A stretch of 64,000 nucleotides of DNA, taken from the NCBI GenBank assembly GCA_028751875.1, contig CM054165.1, positions 26,733,525 to 26,797,524 on the forward strand, written 5' to 3'. This document shows positions 12,118 to 64,000 of the stretch, piece after piece. Numbering within the stretch: the stretch's first letter is position 1; each line of letters opens with the position of its first letter. Source of the stretch: Rapana venosa (Eukaryota; Mollusca; Gastropoda; Neogastropoda; Muricidae). Made by a program: the position numbers and the translations under genes. The notes under the pieces were generated by a model. It saw nothing but the letters and a program-made list of their open reading frames with translations. It searched no databases and was not told the DNA's origin.

Positions 12118-12271
12118 TTAACGCTATCCCTACGTGAAGGGAGAGAACCCCTCTTTCCCAGTACACATGCACTGTAGTATGCTACCGTAACCCAGTAGTG
12201 GGCGATATGCAGGGAAGGGCTTGTAGATGGTTGATTGCCCTGTAGCGGGTTACCCATAGGGAAAAGGTTAA
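12118..12271 (+). mobile_element. TTAA-flanked MITE, ~150 bp
   Basis: TTAA at 12118-12121 and 12268-12271; ends TTAACGCTATCCCTACG and (reverse) TTAACCTTTTCCCTATGGG. Relatives at 14219-14356, 62638-62799 and 63195-63256. TTAA duplication plus a CCC-containing end suggests piggyBac mobilisation. Confidence 0.8.
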
Positions 12272-12419
12272 AGAGTATGGCATATCACCTAGTAGACCCA
12301 TCAACTCTTTAAGGCAAACAAGGTTAGGCAGTGTGCTATAGGTGTTGGCTCTTTTGGCTTTAGTTTATCCTTACACCCCCCTAAAACAACACGCATACAC
12401 CGAAAAATATTTAATTTTT

Positions 12420-12587
12420 TTTTTAAAAAAGAAAGAAAAAAGCAACATAAGGAGAGAGATAGGGAGAGAGAGAGAGGGGAGAGAGAAGGACGAAGAGGAA
12501 GGGAGAGTGGGAGGGGAGAGAGAAAGAGAGACAGATGGGGGGGACAGAAAGGGAGAAAGAAAGAGAGAGAGGTGGGGGGGGGGACCC

Positions 12588-12632
<45 letters not shown>

Positions 12633-12680
12633 CAGACACAAAGAGAGAGAGAGAGACAGACAGAAAGCAGCAGAGACAGA
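12420..12680 (+). repeat. GA-rich microsatellite
   Basis: A-rich start then (GA)n with G runs. Open frames across it are artefacts. 12780-13115 shows nothing recognisable. Confidence 0.9.
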
Positions 12681-13119
12681 GATACAGGCAAACAACAATT
12701 TTGGCATATTTTTTTGTTGGTACAAGTATACACATGTAAAGGCTGATGACAGGGTGGGGGGTGAAAATAACAGACAGGTCAGGCATCAGCAACTACCATT
12801 TATTTATTTTTAAAAAAAATGTCCCTGACAAAGTGAAGTATATGTGAGCGTGCATGTTCGACCATAGCCGTATAAGCAATAAATAAATCAACAAAAAAAT
12901 CCAAATGCTTTACAGATCGACATTACCTAAAATTTAAAAAATCCAATAATGCTTCGCACATCAACATAAAAAATGAATTATAGTAACAGCAGGAGAAATT
13001 TTTTTTTTTTTTAACACACAACCAAAAAATGGTTATTGCTACTATGAAAAGGTTTCTTTTGCACAATCTCAAAATTTTCACCCACAAGAAAACTCTAAAT
13101 GCCATCACAGCAAAGCACA

Positions 13120-13465
13120 CACACATGGAGTGATGTGCTTGTGATCCACTGACCCGGGTTCGAATCTCGTTCAAGAGGATTTTCCTCAGGAGTTAACATC
13201 AGTGCTGACTCCACTCTCCCCAAAAGTCCTTCAGATGAGACTATAAACCGAGGAGGCCCCGTGTGCGAATGCATGCGGAACATCTTGCGCACACATTAAA
13301 TCCTGTTCCGCTTTACGTAAGAGTAGGCCATTGTGTGCCGGAGGGAACAAGATGACAGAATTTACAAAACCGCATACACACCAGGGCCTGGATGTAAAAA
13401 AAGCACATGAGTGCTTATTCCATTATCCTCGATATAAAAGAAAATAAAAATAAATAAAATAAAAA
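13120..13465 (+). mobile_element. tRNA-derived SINE, 5' truncated
   Basis: Starts within the head (gatgtgcttgtgatccactg, B box ggttcgaatctcg, as in the 6395 variant), full body and tail with AAAT-rich end. Confidence 0.88.
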
Positions 13466-13469
13466 TCTC

Positions 13470-13960
13470 AGCTAGTGCTAACTATAGCAGAAACCAACTG
13501 ACTGACTGCACTTGGTAAAAGGAAGGGGGCTAACTTTAGCACTGGACCCTTGACCGAGTTATGCTGGATTTGCGCGCCATGAGCTGCTATCCATCCTTTC
13601 CCATTCTAGCAGAAACTGACTGCACTAGGACTTGGTAAAACTTAAAGGAAGGGGGCTAACTTTAGCACTGGACCCTTGACCGAGTTATGCTGGATTTGCG
13701 CACTGTGAGCTGCTGCTATCCATCCCATCCCAGCTGGTGCTAACTATAGCAGAAACTGACAGCATTAGGGGGCTAACTTTATAATAATAATAATAATATA
13801 TGGAATTTATATAGCGCTGAATCTTGTAAAAACAAACAAATCGAAGCGCTTAAGCTTCCACTTTAGCACTGGGCCCTCTACTGAGTTATGCTGGATTTTT
13901 GTGCTGCGTCGATCCTATTTTTCTAGTACAAGTCGCAGGTTTGCAGCCAAGCACAGCCTT
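13470..13960 (+). repeat. ~125-bp tandem repeats
   Basis: Three to four units of gctaactatagcagaaacca, ggaagggggctaactttagc, actggacccttgaccgagtt, atgctggatttgcgc. A (TAA)n/GCGC-hairpin end (13782-13850) is inserted in the last unit. Confidence 0.8.
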
Positions 13961-13964
13961 AAAA

Positions 13965-14085
13965 AGGTAAAGGTAAAGGAGTCCCATAACCTATAAGGTC
14001 GTAGGGGAGCGAGGCGTCAGAGACCTCACTTCTCTAGGGCCAGCATATTGAGGGCGGCGCCCATCTCCTCTCCCTCGCAGCCTTA
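13965..14085 (-). mobile_element. hybrid tRNA/5S SINE, 3' half
   Basis: aaaggtaaaggagtcccata through catctcctctccctcgcagc; lacks the head. Confidence 0.8.
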
Positions 14086-14218
14086 ATTTGTTTTAAATGA
14101 TATTCGCTCTGCTATGCACGAGAGGTCACTGTCTAGACTGTGAAACATGCAAAACTTATTATTGAACTGATTTAAGATCATCTCTGAGCCTGCCAAAATA
14201 AATATTGGCAAGGATGAT

Positions 14219-14356
14219 TTAACACTATCCCTACGTAAAGGGAGAGAACCCCTCTTTCCCAGTACACGTGCGCGTTTGTACGCTACCGTAACCCAGTAGT
14301 GGTTGATACGGAGGGAAGGGTTAGTTGGTTACCCTATAACGGGTTACCTGTAGGGA
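14219..14356 (+). mobile_element. TTAA MITE, 3' end lost
   Basis: TTAACACTATCCCTACG at the left; right end runs into poly-A after cctgtagggaaaa without TTAA. Same family as 12118-12271. Confidence 0.75.
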
Positions 14357-14593
14357 AAAAAAAAAAAGGGAATTTGTTTTCCTTGTTCACTTTCATCATT
14401 AAACGTTGAACGCTAGTTTTGATTTGTCAAAAAAAAAAAAAGATTAAGTAAACATTGGAGGAAATAACAGAAATTCTCATCAGAGTTTTCCATATACATA
14501 ACATGGGATTGCTTTTTTTGGTAGATTTGAAATGGCAACGTGTGCCACACACAAGCTTGCCATTTTTTTTTACACCAACTTGAGGTGGTTCTT

Positions 14594-14884
14594 TTACCAC
14601 AAGTATGTTCTTTCAAGCCAGAAGGCCCATAGAGCCGGAGCTTATCCCGGTTTCTGTAGTGTTAAGCGAACTGATGGTTTTTCACCACCCCTGTGACAGG
14701 ACGCTAGTCTGTCACCAGATACTTCCCCAGCAGAGCTGGTACCCACTTGTACACCTGGGTGGAGTGAGGAAAATAGGAGTAAAGTGTCTTTTCCAAGGAC
14801 ACAACACCGAGCCGAGTGGGGATCGAACCCGCGACCTCTGGATCACGAGTTGACCACCTAAACCACTCGACCACGGTGCCTCCT
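14594..14884 (-). mobile_element. third SINE type with conserved central domain
   Basis: The minus strand has a tRNA-like head (GGTCGAGTGGTTTAGGTGG, B box GGTTCGATCCC) and the central GTGTCCTTGGAAAAGACACT, then CACCCAGGTGTACAAGTGGG. This central block resembles the widely conserved core of animal SINE superfamilies. One copy only here. Confidence 0.75.
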
Positions 14885-15091
14885 TTTACCACAAGTGGTG
14901 GCAACTAAAAAGCGATCATGTGTACTGAGCACCCCCCTAACAGAAGATACCAGTTTGAGCGTCTGTTGTTGTTGTTGTTGTCTTCAATTTAACGTCTGTT
15001 CACTCTTAGTGATATCTGAGCGTCTGTATGATATGAGACGATTTCAAATCTGAAGTTCCCCCAAAGTTGGAATATGGCTACCTAAATGACA

Positions 15092-15445
15092 GGAAGGACA
15101 GGATAGCCTAGTGGTCAGAACAGTGCGCTCGCAATCTGACAACCCGGGTTCGATTCCCATTCAAGGGGGATATTTTCCCCTGGAGTTAACATCAGTGCAG
15201 ACTCCACTCTCCCCCAAAAGTCCTTCGGATGAGACTGTAAACCGAGGGTCTCGTGTGCGAACGCACGCAGAACATCTTGCGCACATGTTAAATCCTGTTC
15301 GTAAGAGTAGGCTACTGTGTGCCGGCGGGAACAGATGACAGAATTTACAAAACCGCAAACACACGGGGACTGGATGTAAAAAAAGCACAAAAGTGCTTAT
15401 TCCATTATCCTCGATATAAAAGAATGCAATAAATAAATAAAAAGA
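15092..15445 (+). mobile_element. tRNA-derived SINE, full length
   Basis: ggacaggatagcctagtggt, cagaacagtgcgctcgcaat, B box ggttcgattcc, body and tail as at 8309; ten bases lost in the CTGTTCCGCTTTTCG segment. Confidence 0.9.
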
Positions 15446-15534
15446 AGGAAAAAAAAACGGTCGCATACGCAAAAAAATCTCACTGTTGAGAAAACCTTGG
15501 AGCTCTAGCTGAGGAAAGCAAAAGCAAAAACGGA

Positions 15535-15960
15535 AAAAAAAACCCCCCTACCCCCAAACAAAAAAAAAACCCCTACCCCCAAACCAAAAAACCAACCCTA
15601 CCCTCAAACAATAAAACAACCCTACCCCCAAACAAACCAAAAAACCCTACCCCCAAACAAACCAAAAAACCAACCCTACCCCCAAACAAACCCCCCACTA
15701 CCCCCAAACAAACCCCCCCTACCCCCAAACAACACCCCCCCCCTACCCCCAAACAAACCCCCCCCTTCCCCAAACAAAAACCCCTTACCCCCAAACAAAA
15801 ACCCCTACCCCCAAACAAAAAAAACCTACCCTCAAACAAACAAAAAAAACCCAAACAAAAAACCCTACCCCCAAACAAAAGAACCCTACCCCCAAACCAA
15901 AAAACCCCTACCCCCAAACAAACCCAAAAAACCCCTACCCCCAAACAAACCCCAAACAAA
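15535..15960 (+). repeat. C-rich tandem array, ~18-21 bp unit
   Basis: About 20 units of ccctacccccaaacaaa with variable A and C runs. The complementary strand has repeated GGGGGTAGGG words with G-quadruplex potential. Not telomeric in period. Confidence 0.88.
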
Positions 15961-16260
15961 ATGCCTTCAGTTACACTGTTTTTCTTTTTGTTTTCTTTTT
16001 CATTTCTTGGCTTAGAGCTCCGAGGTTCACTAATGGTGATATTTTTTGGCGTACGCCGCTGTTTACCGACCAATAAAAGGTAGCTGCATTTTGACTTCGG
16101 GGATAATCTATCTTTCGAGATAAACAATTTTTTCCCGCTCTTCTTTTCCTCAGCTTGAGCTCAGAGGTTCACCAATGGTGAGGTTTTTGCGTACGCGACG
16201 TTGTTTCACTCTCATTTAAGGTAGCTGCATTCCATCTTTAGAGACAAAACAAACCAAGAT
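15955..16260 (+). repeat. two copies of the dispersed GCGTACGC repeat
   Basis: cttagagctccgaggttcac, taatggtgat, ggcgtacgccgc, aaggtagctgcattttgac; and gcttgagctcagaggttcac, caatggtgaggtttttgcgt, acgcgacg, aaggtagctgcattcc. No terminal inverted repeat or coding potential seen. Confidence 0.7.
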
Positions 16261-16344
16261 TCTGTGAAGAAATTTTGACGTATGCTATCTTGTGCACACG
16301 TTGAAAATATATCCATCTTTCTTAGAAGAAGAAGAAAAAAATCC

Positions 16345-16565
16345 ATCTAGGCTAGTGACGTGAGTGTACCCAGCATGCAATAACTGACCTGGAGAGGGAT
16401 GGTCTCCGCCAGAAAATCATCTAGGCTAGTGACATGAATGTACCCAGCATGCAATAACTGACCTGAAGAGGGATGGGCTCCACCAGAAAATCATCTAGGC
16501 TAGTGACATGAATGTACCCAGCATGCAATAACTGACCTGGAGAGGGATGGGCTCCGCCAGACAGA
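16345..16565 (+). repeat. three 73-bp tandem repeats
   Basis: ctaggctagtgacatgaatg, tacccagcatgcaataactg, acctggagagggatgggctc, three times. 16570-17050 has an AC tract at 16680 and nothing else recognised. Confidence 0.9.
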
Positions 16566-17049
16566 GCCTGAGAATTTCAAAGCTGTGCCCCCCCAGCGAG
16601 TCCTTACGGCGTTATGGGTGAAACTAAGATAGAGCTGTTAGCTTTTCTGCAATCTTTCTGGTCCTCTGAAGTAACTCACACACACACACACACATTCTTT
16701 ACCTCTCTGGGAAATCTTATATATATACAACCGTTTAATATCATCATACCACGTGTCTAAAATTCCAATCCTCTTTCTTCTCTTATGAAAACTATGGTAT
16801 TATTCTCAGGTAAAAAAAAAAAAAAGATGAGTGTGACAACAACACCCAACTTCCATTTATGAACTGTTGAAAATACGATTCTCTCTCTATATGGGACACA
16901 CACACACATACAAAAACTAAACCAACAGAAAATACCCACTAAAAGCAAAATCCTGTTAATTTTACAAAAAAAACATGATGATTTGCTCTCAAAAACAACA
17001 AAATACAGGAAAACAAAATGTGTAATCTCACAGATGTACAAAATATCAC

Positions 17050-17755
17050 AACATCTCATCTCATCAGCTCCCATAACCCCCTCCAGAGTTGTAGGGGCAC
17101 TGCAGTGACAAACGTTGCACCAGTTGGCTCCATTTGCGGCGGTTGTGGGCAAGTGCCTGGGTTGTGGAGAAGCTCTTCCCGGTCCATTCAGTGATGTTGT
17201 CTACTGCCCATTTCTTCTTTGGCCTGCCTCGCCTTCTCTTCCCCTGCACTGTTCCTTTTGCAGTATGGTCTTGGAGAGCTCATCTGATCCTGTCACATGT
17301 CCATACCATCTGAGCTTCCTTTTCTTGACTGTGGTCAGCAGGTCTTCGTACTGTTTTACTTGTTGGGTGATGGTTTGTCGGACTTCTTCAATGGTGATGT
17401 GGTCCATGTATGAAATGCCAAGGAGTCTTCTGAGGCATCTCATCTCTAAAGCCTGGATCTTCCTTTGTAGATCTGCGTTCAGTGTCCACGATTCGCTCTT
17501 CTGCTGTTGTTCTTAGACAAATTTTCTTCAATATCTGAGCATTGTTTCTCAATCCGTTCTTTGGCCTTTTTCACGTCTTTCTTGATCTGTTCGTTGATCT
17601 CTCTGTATTCCCTGGCTCCTGCTATATACTAGGCACTCTTCAGTTCTCTTCTTTTGATCTGACATGTCCAGGATTTTATCTGTGATCCACGGTGGTTGTT
17701 TTCTTTGGCGGTGCTTGCTAAGTAGTTCATTTGCTGTTTTCGTCATCCTATCTGG
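17050..17755 (-). pseudogene. internally deleted LINE (linker joined to C terminus)
   Basis: The minus strand has the EN-RT linker TANELLSKHRQRKQPPWITD KILDMSDQKKR (17550-17755), then directly the C-terminal block CLRRLLGISYMDHITIEEVR, KKRKLRWYGHVTGSDELS and GKRRRGRPKKKWAVDNITEW. The whole RT palm is missing between them. Confidence 0.8.
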
Positions 17756-17756
17756 C

Positions 17757-17942
17757 ACTTCGTAGTGGATGGAAAGATACCAAAGAGAAGACCTGGGCTA
17801 CCTGTATTGCTGCTGATCTTAGAGAAAGGGGCATAAATAAAGAGGAAGCTCAAAACAGAGAGATGGAGAAGGCTCATCAATGTCAAACCTCCCCTGGGAG
17901 AAACATGACAAAAAAGGAAGAAGATCTGGCACATACATGCTA
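17757..17942 (+). pseudogene. LINE C-terminal fragment, (GAA)n-tailed family
   Basis: Plus strand TWATCIAADLRERGINKEEA then QNRE, ending near aaaaaggaagaag. Reverse copies at 23613-23733, 28197-28447, 30718-30865 and 58264-58390. The peptide resembles the ...DLRERG...EEAQDRxxWR... end of RT elements. 17945-19020 holds an AC tract (18480-18560) and otherwise nothing recognised. Confidence 0.7.
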
Positions 17943-19027
17943 AACGGTCATCCTTGCTTCTGCCTCTCTATCAGAAACATGTATACGTACTGATCGATGT
18001 ACATCAGGAAGAATAAGTTATTTTCTAGTACTTGAAAACCATGCAGTTCATTATCCATTAAAAAAACCCCTTTAACATGTGCAGGCTGTTTGAAATGATG
18101 GATAACGTGATTCGCTCTACAGGTATACCGTTGCTTCAACTTCAGTTTTTGTCTCCTCTCATTTTCTCACAACCTCACACATATACATGCAAACACACAC
18201 TTTTACAAGGGAGTATGTGTCTATATTATTGCGTCAACTATTCAAGTGCTGACTAAATACAAGACTTAACTCATGACAGATGAAAACGGAACCAAATGAA
18301 TCATACAGCAAATCATGATAATCTACTTTTTGCATCAAAATCATCCCTTTTTGGAAACGAATGCCACAACAAAAGAAAACAAACAATATTATTATTGTTT
18401 AACTAACTAAGCTTCAATTCTTTCCATTTATGCATCAGTAATTTATCTTTTGCACGCACACATGTATACACCCTCCAATCACTCTCCTTCTCTGACACAC
18501 ACACCACACCACACACACACACACACACAATGCACTCTCTTTTTCACACACACACATGCAAGCATGCACGCACTTTCCTCACAACAACAAAAATTAAATC
18601 CCCAAACTTCAGCATCTCTCCCCTCAGAGTCAATTCCTCAATGAAATCCAAGTAAACCTAGCAACACCATACACACTGCTTGAAGTCTTTTCTTCCAAAA
18701 CCAACCCAAAAAAGGAAAAAATCTCGCCAGAAATTTCTCTGCGTCCACCGTTTTAAAAAAACAACAAAAAACCCCCCCCACACTTCTGCACGAACAATCT
18801 GATACACAGAGCTGGCACAATTCCGTTGTCATGTTCATCACACTTTCAGGATAAAAAAATCCAATAAAACCCACCACACACACACACACACACAATAAAA
18901 TCCACAATGAAAACAGTTTCTGCAGCACGCAGCTCGAAATCTGGATTCTTTCCACGACGTATCTTTCGAAAGTAGCCATGTTGATTCTGACAACGAATCA
19001 ATGAATTTGACTATCTTATAGGTTCAC

Positions 19028-19378
19028 ACTGTGAGATTCCTGTTACACAAACTTTCTTGTTACCACATTCTCGGTACACAAACTTTCTTGCGGCACAAAC
19101 TTTCTCTTGCGGCATAAACTAGTCTTGTTACACAAACTTTCTCTTGTGGCACAAACTATTCTTGTGTGGCACAAACTTTCTCTTGTGGCATAAACTATTC
19201 CTGTTACACAAACTTTCTCTTGTGTGGCACAAACACAAACTTTCTCTTGTGTGGCACAAACTATTCTTGTTACACAAACTTTCTCTTGTGTGGCTCTCTT
19301 GCGGCACAAACTATTCTTGTTACACAAACTTTCTCTTGTGCGGCACAAACTATTCCCGTTTCACAAACTGTTCACCAG
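19028..19378 (+). repeat. ~40-bp tandem array
   Basis: About nine units of cttgttacacaaactttctc followed by ttgtgtggcacaaactattc. No coding meaning. Confidence 0.9.
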
Positions 19379-19479
19379 CAGAACGTGCAGATTCCTTTCT
19401 TTTCCCATCCCCCCCGATGACAGAGTGACAAACACTGGTCGAGTGATAGCACATCCATCTTTCCTTTCTTTTTCTTCCT

Positions 19480-19862
19480 TCGACACTAAATTTCCAGGTT
19501 CACATTTCGCATACGCGACCATCCCCCCCCCCCCCCCCCCCAAACTTAATGGTAGCCACTTTGCCACTCCAGCGACAATGTCGAAACATGACACTAGTGT
19601 GTATGCCTTTAAAAAAAAAAAAAAGAAGTCACCATCCATTCCTATCGGCATGCCAAGGCCTACTCTTCCAAAAGGCGGAACGGGTTTCCATGCTTGTGTT
19701 TTGTAAGCGTTCATACACGGACTTCGATTTCTAGTCTCTCACGAAGGACTGGCGTTTACTGCAGTGGGGGGGGGGGGACGGACAAAACCCAGCATTTCAG
19801 GGGGGTGGCTCCAACCATCGCACAATCACACTGCCAGCTCGACGATCTAACCCCACTAGGCT

Positions 19863-19904
<42 letters not shown>

Positions 19905-19905
19905 A
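19480..19905. repeat. degraded repeats and poly-C runs
   Basis: 19490-19560 is a reverse copy of the GCGTACGC repeat (cgcatacgcgacc). 19590-19742 is a diverged reverse SINE body. C runs at 19526-19541 and 19863-19904 (about 40 C) are of doubtful length. Confidence 0.65.
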
Positions 19906-20152
19906 CCTGATTGAAGGTGTAGTAGACAATAGATCAATCAACAACAACCCATCATCAATCATCAACAACAACAAAAAACCCAACAAAACCCAGCCAGCAG
20001 TGGAAAAAAGAGTCCCCGTCCATCCATCCCCCGCAACAAACGAGAGATGATGTCTCAGGACGAAGAAAAGAAAAGAAGACCCAAGAGACAGCCTCACACA
20101 GCGCAACGCGTAGCTACAACGAAACAACGCAACGCAAGGCTGACGGATCTCG
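19905..20152 (-). other. likely start of SAP130 3' UTR
   Basis: Sequence directly after the SAP130 stop on the minus strand. It becomes T/G-rich and runs into a homopolymer (plus-strand C at 19863-19904). I did not find a convincing AATAAA signal close by, so the transcript end is not placed. Confidence 0.5.

Positions 20153-64000
<43,848 letters not shown>

Noticed and set aside
15535..15960. Interstitial telomere
   Set aside because: The period is about 18-21 bp with variable C and A runs, not TTAGGG or another telomeric hexamer.
16757..17516. Plus- and minus-strand Cys/Phe-rich frames as membrane proteins
   Set aside because: They are shadows of the LINE C-terminal fragment and A/T-rich DNA.

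Overview
This window is eukaryotic intronic and intergenic DNA, most likely from a marine gastropod or closely related mollusc. The evidence for a eukaryote is one gene cut into many small exons with GT-AG introns, tRNA- and 5S-derived SINEs, many broken non-LTR retrotransposons, piggyBac-like elements and long microsatellites. The mollusc assignment is inference from repeat style and the character of the one real gene; no species marker is present.

The only real gene I can support is on the minus strand: SAP130, the Sin3A-associated 130 kDa subunit of the Sin3-HDAC corepressor complex. It runs from beyond the right edge (64000) to a stop codon at 20153-20155. I place 16 coding exons (about 2.6 kb, about 870 codons; the N-terminal part lies outside the window). 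Their splice phases agree from 59167 down to the stop. The 3' exons (20153-33094) encode the conserved SAP130 C-terminal domain. The 5' exons encode a low-complexity region rich in Ser, Thr, Pro, Gln and Ala. Exons are ordered here from 5' to 3': 63863-64000, 58850-59167, 57682-57792, 55977-56277, 54418-54611, 51709-51909, 46003-46158, 37980-38217, 36427-36537, 34817-34926, 33010-33094, 28771-28913, 27868-28002, 24618-24721, 23303-23422, 20153-20302.

Layout. 1-20 kb lies downstream of the gene and holds LINE fragments (CR1/Jockey-like and two other C-terminal types), tRNA SINEs, a pair of head-to-head tRNA/5S hybrid SINEs, short TTAA-flanked MITEs and tandem arrays. 20-38 kb holds the 3' half of the gene, with tandem arrays in most introns. 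38.85-45.56 kb is one intron insertion: a 6.7 kb foldback piggyBac-like element with about 0.9 kb inverted arms, holding further nested piggyBac copies. 46-64 kb holds the 5' exons between an RNase H LINE fragment, a MITE-split SINE, another piggyBac-like element and very large AC-rich and minisatellite arrays.

The most unusual signal is that several intronic tandem arrays look like amplified copies of the neighbouring exon edge. Arrays at 59.2-61.6, 46.2-46.8 and 29.9-31.0 kb copy the 3' splice site of the adjacent exon (the last also copies about 30 nt of coding sequence). The array at 26.05-27.54 kb copies the last codons and the 5' splice site of its exon. Weaker cases lie at 33.1-33.5, 57.8 and 22.1 kb. 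A second theme is TTAA-flanked piggyBac relatives in which unrelated terminal sequences keep the same design: two copies of a subterminal motif 44-45 bp apart.
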